Shown here: positions 27,406 to 37,889 of the stretch, piece by piece | Layout of the letters: each line of letters begins with the position of its first letter | How positions within the stretch are numbered: the stretch's first letter is position 1 | Origin: an uncultured Saprospiraceae bacterium | GTDB taxonomy: Bacteria > Bacteroidota > Bacteroidia > Chitinophagales > Saprospiraceae | Assembly: GCA_937980645.1 (NCBI GenBank) | Contig: CALJPQ010000006.1 | Coordinates: 1 to 64,000, forward strand | DNA: 64,000 nucleotides | Reading direction: 5' to 3' | Position numbers and translations under genes: made by a program | Notes under the pieces: generated by a model | Databases searched by the model: none | What the model was told of the DNA's origin: nothing | What the model saw: only the letters and a program-made list of their open reading frames with translations

Positions 27406-28935
27406 TTATTTCTTGACGACCTCCATTTCGGCAGGTGGCCCGCTATTGAAGCGCGTTCGGATGCGATAGGTACCGGCGGGCAGAGTACGCATATCGATGG
27501 AGTGTCCGGGGCTGGTAAAGGTTACTTGGTGCAGGACCTTGCCCCGGCTGTCGAGCACGGTGGCTTCGGTGCGTCCGGGGTTAAGGCTGTGAGCAAAGAG
27601 GTGTACGAAGCCGCTGTAAGTCGTATGGGGGAATACGCATACACGGGGCTGGGTCAGGTCGTTTGGCAGGGGTTCTGTGCCGGAAAAGACGCGACGGATG
27701 GCATTGGTCAGTGGAGTAGCTGTACTGTTGACGGAAGGGTATGGGTACTCGCCGGTGATGTCCCAGATGGCTGCGCCACGCAGTTTGCGTAAGCGGATAT
27801 ATTGCGCTTTGAGCGCGATGGAGCGCTCGTCGTCGAAGGAGACAAAAGAGGGGTGGGTGTTGCTGAGCAGATAAGGCACTTGGGCTGTATCGTCCCAGTG
27901 ATAGGAGTAGGCGCCGTTGCGGAGGTGTTGAGCAATTTCGTGGTAAGGTGGTGTAGTGCCGCTTCGGGAAAAGCGCTCACTGTCAGGGCGGCCGGAGGTG
28001 CGCGCATGCAGGGCTGGGGTGCCCTCGGTCAAGTACGAGCGGCCGTAGAAGGCCAACCCGAGGTTAATTTTAGCGGGCGGCACACCGTAGTTGAGCAGCG
28101 TCTGCACGGCTTCGGCGCAGCTGTAGCCCGCCTGTGTGGCATTTGCGGGCGGAAAGAGCGGGGCATTGTGGTTGGACACAGCATCCCACTGCCCATAGAA
28201 GGAGTAGGTCATCAGGTTGATGGCGTTCACTAAACGATGCACCTGAGGCCAGTCAATAGCCGCTAAGTGTTTGGGTGCAGCGCCGCAAGCAATGGTCAGC
28301 ATCAGATCGCGGCCCAAGCGTAGCTTTAAGGCGTCGAGTGCGTTGCGCACCTCTTGGAGCAGGGCGGTGAAGTGAGCATAGTCGGTTAGGCTGCCGTTGC
28401 GCGTGGGGTCGCCGGGGTACTCCCAATCCAGGTCAATGCCGTCGAGGTGGTAGAGTTCGATGGCACGGGCACAGGCGGCGGCGAAACGGGCGCGTTTAGC
28501 CGGGTCGGCGGCCACAATTGGAAAGTGCGTCGAGTGTGCCCAGCCGCCTACGGAGGCGGTCAGGCGTACGCGGTGCCGGTGTGCATAGTCGGCGAAGCGC
28601 TGACCCGGCTGGTGATAGGCGGGGGTGCCTAAGTCGCTGGATTTCAGATAGTCTGCCGGTGCATTGGCACGTAGTGGTCCCAGCAGCAGCACTTTGTCCT
28701 GTTGAGGCTTGATGAGCGACAGCGAGCCATCGGCTTCTAAGTTCAGAAAGGCATAAATAATGATGTCGTACTGCTGGTAGGCCAGGGTAGCGGGTGTTAT
28801 CAGCCCGTTGCGTTCGCCGGCACGCCAGCCGGGGTAGTAGCCGGTAATGAAATGCTGAGGTGTCTGGCTCTGAATACAAGAAGAGAGAACAGAAAAGCCA
28901 GAAAGCCACAAGAGCAGGCCGGAAAATTGCTTCAT
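27406..28935 (-). CDS. Glycoside hydrolase family 18 (chitinase-like) with probable T9SS sorting tail
   Basis: A 509-aa secreted enzyme. The start at 28935 (MKQFSGLLLWLSGFSVL) gives a signal peptide; SSC at the end could be a lipobox. The GH18 barrel occupies about 35-405: FITGYYPGWR, the SVGGW strand, the catalytic DGIDLDWEYPG motif at about 165-175, NLMTYSFYGQWD and YSYHWDDTAQVPYLL. The catalytic Asp and Glu are intact. The last about 75 residues (FVHLFAHSLNPG, VLDSRGKVLHQVTF, LPAGTYRIRT) resemble a type A T9SS sorting domain. The substrate is probably chitin or another beta-1,4-GlcNAc polymer (inference). Neighbours are housekeeping genes. Confidence 0.92.
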   Translation of the reverse strand: MKQFSGLLLWLSGFSVLSSCIQSQTPQHFITGYYPGWRAGERNGLITPATLAYQQYDIIIYAFLNLEADGSLSLIKPQQDKVLLLGPLRANAPADYLKSSDLGTPAYHQPGQRFADYAHRHRVRLTASVGGWAHSTHFPIVAADPAKRARFAAACARAIELYHLDGIDLDWEYPGDPTRNGSLTDYAHFTALLQEVRNALDALKLRLGRDLMLTIACGAAPKHLAAIDWPQVHRLVNAINLMTYSFYGQWDAVSNHNAPLFPPANATQAGYSCAEAVQTLLNYGVPPAKINLGLAFYGRSYLTEGTPALHARTSGRPDSERFSRSGTTPPYHEIAQHLRNGAYSYHWDDTAQVPYLLSNTHPSFVSFDDERSIALKAQYIRLRKLRGAAIWDITGEYPYPSVNSTATPLTNAIRRVFSGTEPLPNDLTQPRVCVFPHTTYSGFVHLFAHSLNPGRTEATVLDSRGKVLHQVTFTSPGHSIDMRTLPAGTYRIRTRFNSGPPAEMEVVKK

Positions 28936-29015
28936 GTTTATACGCAAGGGTTCGGGTGTATTTCCCAAGACAGGCTGTAGAGGTAACCTGAATGTGCCCG
29001 GACAAAGCCAGATTA

Positions 29016-29762
29016 CTACGGCCGTTCGCTCATATGGCGCTGACGCAGCGTTTCGTACAGGCAAATGCCCGCTGCTACGCTGACGTTGTACGAGTCGAAG
29101 TCGGCCACCTGTGGAATGCGTGCCACCGCATCGGCCATACGTAGCAACTTAGGCGCCAGCCCGGCGCCCTCTGCGCCAAAGAGCAGCGCCGTAGGGCCGC
29201 TCAGGTTGACGTCAAAAAGGAGCGATGCCGAAGGTGCTAGACCCGTGGCAATGACCTGCACATCGCGCTCTTGCAGCCACTCCATCGTGGAGTACAGGCT
29301 GCGCACCCGACACAGCCGAATGCGCGCCAGCGCACCTGCCGAGGCTTTCATCGCATCCTCATTGGCCGGCGCCGCGCCCGACTGCGGCACAATCACTGCA
29401 TGCACCCCCGCACACTCAGCCGAGCGGCAAATGGCGCCAAAGTTCCGTACGTCGGTAATGCCGTCGAGCAATACCAGCAGAGGCGGCGTCTCAGAGGCTT
29501 CAATCACGGGCCATTCCTCCTCCAGCGACCGATACACTACGGCCGATAGCCAGGCAACCACGCCCTGATGCGTTCCGCGCGTCAGGCGGTCGAGCTTCTC
29601 ACGCGGAACCACTTGCAAAGGAATGCCGCGTTCCCGCGTCAGCAGGCGTAGCTCTCGCTCTACCTCGCCGCGTAGCCCTTGCTGAAAAAATACCTTTTCA
29701 ACCGGCTGACCAGCCTTGATGGCTTCCACCACTGGATGATGACCATAAATGAGCTGAGACAC
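29016..29762 (-). CDS. rlmB: TrmH-family 23S rRNA (guanosine 2'-O) methyltransferase RlmB
   Basis: A 248-aa SPOUT methyltransferase. The N-terminal substrate-binding domain (LIYGHHPVVEAIKAGQPVEKVFFQ) is followed by the three SPOUT motifs: DGITDVRNFGAICRSAECAGV, LLFGAEGAGL and DSYNVSVAAGICLYE. The knotted fold binds S-adenosylmethionine. The family member RlmB methylates G2251 of 23S rRNA, but related enzymes act on tRNA, so the exact site is inferred. I chose GTG 29762 because a TATCTTTG promoter box lies upstream at 29806-29813, so the ATG at 29858 would be outside the message. Confidence 0.88.
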   Translation of the reverse strand: MSQLIYGHHPVVEAIKAGQPVEKVFFQQGLRGEVERELRLLTRERGIPLQVVPREKLDRLTRGTHQGVVAWLSAVVYRSLEEEWPVIEASETPPLLVLLDGITDVRNFGAICRSAECAGVHAVIVPQSGAAPANEDAMKASAGALARIRLCRVRSLYSTMEWLQERDVQVIATGLAPSASLLFDVNLSGPTALLFGAEGAGLAPKLLRMADAVARIPQVADFDSYNVSVAAGICLYETLRQRHMSERP

Positions 29763-29805
29763 GAGCAGGATAGAAGCACTATGGGTGAAACGACCAACGG
29801 AGCAG

Positions 29806-29813
29806 CAAAGATA
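29806..29813 (-). promoter_or_regulatory. Probable -7 box of rlmB
   Basis: The minus strand reads TATCTTTG, matching TAnnTTTG, 43 bases before the chosen GTG start. Confidence 0.5.
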
Positions 29814-29854
29814 GGCCTTTGTAGCCGGTGAAACACGTGCTGCTGCTCGGGCAT

Positions 29855-29899
29855 CCAAAAAGCCGGCGCCCTTTCACCTGCATCGAAGGAAAGGGCGCC
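29855..29899 (-). terminator. Terminator of clpC
   Basis: GGCGCCCTTTC and GAAAGGGCGCC-like arms (29865-29899) form a 10-bp stem. On the minus strand it is followed by GGCTTTTTGG. Confidence 0.85.
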
Positions 29900-29941
29900 G
29901 CCAGTGGCAGCAATTACCTGCCACTTCTGATCGCCATCCGA

Positions 29942-32527
<2,586 letters not shown>

Positions 32528-32744
32528 GAATGGATAGGATGAATGTGAAAAGAACGGGAAACTGGGGGATACTTGTCTGGACGGACGAGCCGCCTCTTAC
32601 GTTGTGCCGAAAGGCACTTTTTTTTGCAAAAGTGCAATGCCTGTCCGTTTTACATGCTACTTTAACAAAAAAAGAAGAAGCCGGTTGCAAGTGGTATAAG
32701 CCCGCGTGATTTCGCCCAAAAAAGGCGCGAATCAGGCCGTAAAT

Positions 32745-33545
32745 TTACAAACAATCCCAGTCGTACAGCACCCGGTCGAAGCGGGCAGCGCGCAAGTCTT
32801 GTTCGCGAATGAAGAAGTGCCCTACGCCCATATCGCCCCACATCAGGTCCATGCCCTCGTCGGAGTCCAATTGGAGCAGCAGCAGCATGGGGTCGTCCGC
32901 GCGGCGCGGGTCGTCCTGCGTGAAATAGGCGTATCCGCCCACCTTGTGCCCGTCGCTGCGAATAGCGCGCCCGGCGGCGTCCTGCACGTCCCATTCGCGC
33001 TCGCCAAACTGCAAAAAAAAGTCGTGGCCAAAATGCTGCCAGAACTGGTAGTCGGTGATGGGCACGAGTTCCTCAGCCCACTCGAAAGCCAGTGGATACG
33101 AATGTTCCGGGTGATGAGGCAGTAGGTCGTAGTCCGTCACCAAGGGCAAATCGGTTTGCAAGTCTTTCTCCTCTAGCAGCGGTGCTTGGAAGTAGAGGAC
33201 GCGGAAGTTCGCCTGGTTTTCGCCATCGTCGAAGTCCATGCCGTACATCTCGTCGTCGTTGATGTAAAACTGGACAATGCCCGACGTCGGAAACGGCGCC
33301 AGCGCGGGCATGTCCGCAAAATTGATCTGCACCAGCAAAAACAACGGCCGCCCGTCAGCTCCCGTGGGATAGGGTGTGCCTTTGGGCAGATAAGGCAACC
33401 CACTCACCTTGCTCTCCCACCAGGAGGTCGGGCGCTCCGCCTGCGCGCGAAGACGAAGGTAGGGCTGGCACGTGGACAACCACTTCTCCCGAAATGGCGC
33501 TAATTCGGGCGGCATAGAGGGCGGAAACAAAGCAGATTTTTCCAT
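32745..33545 (-). CDS. YwqG-like (DUF1963) protein
   Basis: A 266-aa protein with no signal peptide. It shows the YwqG/DUF1963 pattern: W-W-ESKVSGLPYLPKGTPYPTGADGRPLFLLVQINFADM at the start of the domain, GIVQFYINDDEMYGMD, and late HKVGGYAYFTQDDPR...LLLLQLDSDEG...MWGDMGVGHFFI. The function is not established; the family occurs widely in bacteria as single genes. About 125 bases of intergenic DNA with a dispersed dyad separates it from the next minus-strand gene. Confidence 0.88.
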   Translation of the reverse strand: MEKSALFPPSMPPELAPFREKWLSTCQPYLRLRAQAERPTSWWESKVSGLPYLPKGTPYPTGADGRPLFLLVQINFADMPALAPFPTSGIVQFYINDDEMYGMDFDDGENQANFRVLYFQAPLLEEKDLQTDLPLVTDYDLLPHHPEHSYPLAFEWAEELVPITDYQFWQHFGHDFFLQFGEREWDVQDAAGRAIRSDGHKVGGYAYFTQDDPRRADDPMLLLLQLDSDEGMDLMWGDMGVGHFFIREQDLRAARFDRVLYDWDCL

Positions 33546-33585
33546 TTATTGCAAGGATGGGTTTTTACCACAAAGACACAAATTT

Positions 33586-33619
33586 GAGGCGACATCCCCC
33601 AGCGATAGGTGTCACCTCC
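33586..33619. repeat. Dispersed intergenic dyad, copy 1
   Basis: Arms GAGGCGACATC and GGTGTCACCTC flank an 11-base centre. The flank ACAAATTTGAGGCGACAT matches copy 3 (43370) when that is read on the other strand. Confidence 0.7.
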
Positions 33620-33671
33620 AGCCTTTATCAGGCCACCACAGAAGATCGCGAAGGCACGAGGAGGCATTTGT

Positions 33672-35693
33672 TCATTGAATGCTGATGCGCTGGATGCGGT
33701 CGCCAGGTTGCAGGCGGCTGACGACATCCATGCCCTGAACGACTTTTCCGAAGATGGTGTAACGCCCGTCTAAGTGAGGCGTGGGGGAATGAGTAATGAA
33801 GAACTGGACGCCTTCGGTGTCGGGGCCGGCGGAGGCCATGCCCACATAGCCTTCGTCGTCGTAATAGAGGGGACCGATTTCGGTGCGCAGCGAGAAGTCG
33901 AGGGCACCGTATCCATCGCCGCGGGGGCATCCGCCCTGCACGACGAAGTTGGGCACGACGCGGTGGAAGGTTTTGCCGTCGTAGTAGCCCTCGCGGGCCA
34001 GTTTGACGAAGCTGGCCACCGAGCCGGGCGCCCATGCCGGGTAGAGCTGGAAGGATACCGTGCCCAAATCCGTCTGCACGACGGCGCGCGTGTTGGCGTT
34101 GACGGTGGCCAGTGTAGCCCAATCAATGGGGTGGTTGTAGCGCGGCCGGGTATGTGGCGGTTCTGGGCGGCCTTCTAGGTAGGCCAGCGTTTTTTTTAAA
34201 GCTAGATAGGCCTCGAAGTCGCGGGGGAGTTTGAGTTGTTCCAGGGTTGTTCGGATTTCAGCCAGGTGTGAAGAGTCGGCGAAGCCGCGGTATTGCAATA
34301 CAGGCGAGCGCATGCCTTCGGCGGCAGCGGCCATCATGCCGGCGTCGCCCGAGCGGATGGCCTCCATGAAGTATTCAAACAGGTCGCGTTTGACGTAGCG
34401 GAGATTTTCGCCAAACTGGCGGGCAACGTCAGGGCGCCGCGCAATGTCGGATAACGCCTCCACCGCGCCACTGCGCACCACGACGGAAGGGTCGGTAAAG
34501 CCTTTGTCGTGAATCCATTTGAACTGCCAGCCCACTTCGCTGAGCGCCTTGAGGCAGGCGGCGCGCTCGTAAGGGTTCTGCGATTTCAGGAAAACGTCGC
34601 GCAGGCGATAGTTGAGGTACTCCTTGCGTTCATTGGTGCTGCTCAGCCATTTGTACGAGGCCCGAAACAGTGCCACGCGCGTGGGCCAGGGCAGGTCGGC
34701 GTTGTCGCGTCCGACGCGCCAATAGTAGTCGGCATCTTTAGGGTTGCCATGGGCAACGAAAAACTCCGCTGCCGTGCGCGACACATGCGGGTTGGGGTCT
34801 TGAAAGAGCGGCGACACTAAGGCAAACACCGTATCCGGCTCGAAGAGGGCCAATGCAGAGATGACGTTGCAGCGCACGCGCCAATCTTGCTCGTTTTTGA
34901 TGGCCTTTGAGAGGATGCCAAAGGCTGGCCGGGTGCGCGATTTGCCCAGTGCCTTAGCCAGTGCCATGCGGATGTCCGCATCGGTCGAGCGCACGAAGGC
35001 AGCCGCTAATTCGACAGCCTGCGCGCTGTCAGGCACCACTTCGGGCGAGCGCGCCAGATAGTGGGCCGCCATCAGACGCACAGACGCGGGTAGCCGCTCA
35101 TTAGCGACGTATTTTATCAGGGTAGTCGTTCCTTCCGGGCTAACCATGCCACGCAAGGCATACCGGTACAGCGCCCGACATTGGCCTTCGAGCAAAAGGG
35201 TGTCGGTGGGTTCGTAAGTGCTCACTGTGGCGATGTAGCGCAGGCTTTGTGTGCCGCCGCATTTGCCTATAGCCTCCAACACAGCGGCGTTGAAGCGCTG
35301 GTGTTGCAATAGCGAGTCGTCTTGCCGGAATGCCTCCACTAATGGCTGTTCAGCGCGGGGCGAGCCTATCTGGCCCAGCGCAAAGGCTGCTATGATACGC
35401 ACCTCTTCGGAAGGGTCGCGCAGCAGCGGCACGAGCGGCTCTACGGCGGTGGAGTCACGCACGGAGGCAAACGCCAGCGCTGCCACGTAGCGCAGCGTAG
35501 GATCCGGATGACTCAGGTAGGCTATCAGACTGTCGGAGCGGCCTTCGTCGCGCAGGTTGTAAAGGTGCTGCACCTCGGCTCGCGTCCAGTCCAATTGCAC
35601 TTTCTGCACTTCGCTGGCCTGCTCCGGTGCCAGACAGCCCGTGCTCCAAAGCAGCAGCCAACCCAGCAGGTTTAACCCGATAAATACGCGCAT
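33672..35693 (-). CDS. Lipoprotein with HEAT repeats and a C-terminal cyclophilin-type peptidyl-prolyl isomerase
   Basis: A 673-aa protein. The N-terminus ends a signal peptide in WSTGC (lipobox, Cys about 20). Residues about 40-480 are HEAT/PBS-lyase repeats (for example LRYVAALAFASVRD...VRIIAAFALGQIGSPRAEQPLVEAF). Residues about 525-673 form a cyclophilin domain: TDLGTVSFQLYPAWAPGSVASFVKLAREGYYDG, FHRVVPNFVVQGG with the catalytic Arg, VQFFITHSPTPHLDGRYTIFGKV. The tryptophan that binds cyclosporin is His here, as in many bacterial members. Probably a periplasmic folding scaffold for envelope or secreted proteins (inference). Confidence 0.92.
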   Translation of the reverse strand: MRVFIGLNLLGWLLLWSTGCLAPEQASEVQKVQLDWTRAEVQHLYNLRDEGRSDSLIAYLSHPDPTLRYVAALAFASVRDSTAVEPLVPLLRDPSEEVRIIAAFALGQIGSPRAEQPLVEAFRQDDSLLQHQRFNAAVLEAIGKCGGTQSLRYIATVSTYEPTDTLLLEGQCRALYRYALRGMVSPEGTTTLIKYVANERLPASVRLMAAHYLARSPEVVPDSAQAVELAAAFVRSTDADIRMALAKALGKSRTRPAFGILSKAIKNEQDWRVRCNVISALALFEPDTVFALVSPLFQDPNPHVSRTAAEFFVAHGNPKDADYYWRVGRDNADLPWPTRVALFRASYKWLSSTNERKEYLNYRLRDVFLKSQNPYERAACLKALSEVGWQFKWIHDKGFTDPSVVVRSGAVEALSDIARRPDVARQFGENLRYVKRDLFEYFMEAIRSGDAGMMAAAAEGMRSPVLQYRGFADSSHLAEIRTTLEQLKLPRDFEAYLALKKTLAYLEGRPEPPHTRPRYNHPIDWATLATVNANTRAVVQTDLGTVSFQLYPAWAPGSVASFVKLAREGYYDGKTFHRVVPNFVVQGGCPRGDGYGALDFSLRTEIGPLYYDDEGYVGMASAGPDTEGVQFFITHSPTPHLDGRYTIFGKVVQGMDVVSRLQPGDRIQRISIQ

Positions 35694-35709
35694 GTGTTGT
35701 GTTTTGGGG

Positions 35710-35717
35710 CAAATGTA
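35710..35717 (-). promoter_or_regulatory. Probable -7 box of the HEAT-cyclophilin gene
   Basis: The minus strand reads TACATTTG, 16 bases upstream of the ATG at 35693. Confidence 0.5.
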
Positions 35718-35852
35718 GAGCGCTTACGGCCTTTGCGCGCTCAGGGCAGTCAAGCGTTTTCGCTGTTGTAGGACAGGACCTGGCCCGCGCCGTCTTGCGC
35801 GTGCAGAATACAAAGGCCCTTGATTGCCGGTGTACCGCGCACTCCTGCTTTT

Positions 35853-36635
35853 TCAGCGGCACTCGGCACTCACCCCCAGCACGTAGTTTCGCACGATGCC
35901 CAATGGTATTGCCATATCGGCCCCGGCAAAGCCCGTCAGGAGGCTGTCGGTTACCTGGGCGGCGTATTGGCGCAACATGGGCGCAGCCAAAGGCAGGTAC
36001 GACCAGTGCCATTTTTCTTCGCGGTAGCCCGTGGGCCGCTCAGGGCCGAGCGGTGTGTAGGGCTGGCAAAAGCCAAAGCGATGGGCATTGTGGCGCAGCC
36101 AGACATACACTTTTTCGTGAGGGCCGCCGGCTTCGAAGGCGTTGTTTTCCAGGGCATTCAGGTCAATGTCCGTACCCCAGTGATGGCGCGAAACGCCGGG
36201 CATGGCTGAGTATTCCAGGATGGATTGGGCGCGCTGTATGGGATTGGGCCAGGCAGAGGCGCGATCGTTCCACTTGCGTTCCCAGATGCCTTTCTGGTAG
36301 GCAAAGGAGCGCGTGGCGGAAAGCACCCTAAGGGCAATGCCATCGCCCTGAGCAGCTCGGGCCATACGGATGAAGGCATCGGCGGCTTCGTGGCGCAGGT
36401 ACAAGTCGGCGCGTGTGGCGTAAGGCGCCGGAATGCGCACGAAATCCGGGTGTGTTTTTGGGTCGAATTTTCCCAGCAGTTCAGCCAGCGGAAATGCGCG
36501 CCCGGTGTCGGTAGCAGGCCGTGTGTTGGCAATGCGCGATGTAGCCACCGGCGCTGGAGCCGTGCTGGACTGGCAACCACCGCATAGAACGCCTAAAAGC
36601 AGCGCGGAGGGTAGGAAAAAAAAGCGAAAAAGCAT
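35853..36635 (-). CDS. VanY-like D-alanyl-D-alanine carboxypeptidase family lipoprotein (M15B)
   Basis: A 260-aa protein. Start 36635 (MLFRFFFLPSALLLGVL) gives a signal peptide with lipobox LCGGC; an ATG at 36680 would add 15 residues, and the open frame farther upstream overlaps pssA antiparallel codons and is rejected. The M15 zinc motif is visible as SRHHWGTDIDLN (His and Asp ligands), and the late EKWHWSY supplies the catalytic Glu and third His. Substrate contacts LSATRSFAYQ precede it. Members trim D-Ala from peptidoglycan peptides. It follows pssA at about 110 bases on the same strand. Confidence 0.9.
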   Translation of the reverse strand: MLFRFFFLPSALLLGVLCGGCQSSTAPAPVATSRIANTRPATDTGRAFPLAELLGKFDPKTHPDFVRIPAPYATRADLYLRHEAADAFIRMARAAQGDGIALRVLSATRSFAYQKGIWERKWNDRASAWPNPIQRAQSILEYSAMPGVSRHHWGTDIDLNALENNAFEAGGPHEKVYVWLRHNAHRFGFCQPYTPLGPERPTGYREEKWHWSYLPLAAPMLRQYAAQVTDSLLTGFAGADMAIPLGIVRNYVLGVSAECR

Positions 36636-36748
36636 ACAGGAAAAAAAGGTGAAGGCAATCCGGAAGCCCTCGCGGCTCATCTCATCGCTGAAGATAACCG
36701 GTGCCTCGAGGCAGAGGAAAGCCCCCAAAAGAGAGGCTCCACTTGCCT

Positions 36749-37450
36749 CTAAGCCGGTGGCACAAGCAGCGAGTAAACGATATACAACACAACTACAGCG
36801 CTCATGCCCAGTGGGCCCAGCCCCCACAACAACAACCCGCCCGCCAAAGCGAAGCCAGCAATGCGCCGCCAGCCCGCCGGCCCGGCGCCGCTGACCTTCA
36901 GGCCGTACATGGGAATGCGGCTGACCATCAGGTACGACAGCAGGCCTATCAGCCCGTAAACAGCCCACGGATGCTGGCGGAAAAAATCGCCCAGGCCAAA
37001 AGCATTGTCGTAGGCCGCCAGCGCGATACCCAGCACAAAGACCGTGCAGGCCGGCGTACTCAGGCCGATAAAATACGAGTGCGGCGTTGTGTCCAGATTG
37101 AAGCGCCCCAAGCGGTAGGCACCGAAGGCGCTGAGCACAAACGCCGGCGCGGCAGCCCAGCACCACAGCCACAGGTTATCGGGGCAAAGAGCGTCGGTCA
37201 GCAGCCGATAAAGCATAAGCCCCGGCACCACGCCAAAGCTGACTACGTCAGCCAGCGAGTCCAGCTCGCGCCCTAGCGGTGAATGCACGTGCAGGGCACG
37301 AGCCACCAAGCCATCGGCGTAGTCGAGTGCAAACGAGGCGGCGGTGAACGCCGCAGCCATATAGGGCTGGCCATCCAACCACAGCACTACGGCACAGCAG
37401 CCGCAGAACAGGTTGGCCAGCGTCAGCGCATTCGGCAGGTGTTGGTGCAT
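36749..37450 (-). CDS. pssA: CDP-diacylglycerol-serine O-phosphatidyltransferase
   Basis: A 233-aa inner-membrane enzyme with about seven hydrophobic helices. It has the CDP-alcohol phosphotransferase motif DG-LV-AR-x8-G-x3-D-x3-D within DYADGLVARALHVHSPLGRELDSLAD at about residues 42-67. The opening MHQHLPNALTLANLFCGCCAV is typical of PssA. It makes phosphatidylserine, the precursor of phosphatidylethanolamine. ATG 37450 is chosen; a start at 37501 would overlap phhB. phhB lies 16 bases upstream on the same strand, so they are likely co-transcribed. Confidence 0.92.
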   Translation of the reverse strand: MHQHLPNALTLANLFCGCCAVVLWLDGQPYMAAAFTAASFALDYADGLVARALHVHSPLGRELDSLADVVSFGVVPGLMLYRLLTDALCPDNLWLWCWAAAPAFVLSAFGAYRLGRFNLDTTPHSYFIGLSTPACTVFVLGIALAAYDNAFGLGDFFRQHPWAVYGLIGLLSYLMVSRIPMYGLKVSGAGPAGWRRIAGFALAGGLLLWGLGPLGMSAVVVLYIVYSLLVPPA

Positions 37451-37466
37451 AGCACAAAAAAGCACT

Positions 37467-37715
37467 TCAGGCAGTGCGATATTTCTGATAGATGCGCTCA
37501 ATGGCTGCGGCCAGCCGGCGGTCTCGGTCCGTGACGACGTTGCCGGCGTCGTGGGTGGTCAGGTGAATTTCCACCGTATTCCAAACATTACTCCAGTTGG
37601 GATGGTGGTTCTGCTTTTCGGCCTCAAAAGCCACTTCGGTCATAAAGGCGAACGCTTCGGCAAAGTCGCGAAAACGGAGCGTCGCCTGAAGGCTGTTGTC
37701 TTTCTCCTGCCACAT
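37467..37715 (-). CDS. phhB: 4a-hydroxytetrahydrobiopterin dehydratase (pterin carbinolamine dehydratase)
   Basis: An 82-aa protein of the short Bacteroidota type. The signature EKQNHHPNWSNVWNTVEIHLTTHDAG carries the catalytic His-His and third His. The enzyme dehydrates the pterin carbinolamine left by aromatic amino acid hydroxylases such as phenylalanine hydroxylase. The start at 37715 (MWQEKDNSLQA) lies about 27 bases after a TACCTTTG box; the in-frame ATG at 37754 is upstream of that box. It is divergent from kynA and probably co-transcribed with pssA. A phenylalanine hydroxylase gene is not in this window. Confidence 0.92.
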   Translation of the reverse strand: MWQEKDNSLQATLRFRDFAEAFAFMTEVAFEAEKQNHHPNWSNVWNTVEIHLTTHDAGNVVTDRDRRLAAAIERIYQKYRTA

Positions 37716-37741
37716 AGTAGGTAGAATGCTATCGTTTTGGG

Positions 37742-37749
37742 CAAAGGTA
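37742..37749 (-). promoter_or_regulatory. Probable -7 box of phhB-pssA
   Basis: The minus strand reads TACCTTTG, 26 bases before the phhB ATG. Confidence 0.55.
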
Positions 37750-37833
37750 CACACATGCTCTCAGGCGTAGCCGCGCGGTCACAGCGGGTTTTTTATGACG
37801 AAAATCACCTTCGCCTTTGCTCGCACAGCGGTC

Positions 37834-37841
37834 TATCTTTG
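37834..37841 (+). promoter_or_regulatory. Probable -7 box of kynA
   Basis: TATCTTTG, 48 bases before the kynA ATG. A TTTG occurs 14 bases upstream, shorter than the usual spacing. Confidence 0.5.
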
Positions 37842-37889
37842 GCGCGCACCTGAACTTTTTTAAACAAACCTGACCTTTCCTCCAAACAC

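Noticed and set aside
32700..32745. Dyad GATT-CGCC/GGCG-GAATC after the YwqG-like gene
   Set aside because: It lacks a following T run, so I did not call it a terminator.
36636..37172. N-terminal extension of the VanY-like frame
   Set aside because: It overlaps pssA on the same strand in another frame and has no family-like residues; the signal peptide at 36635 fits better.
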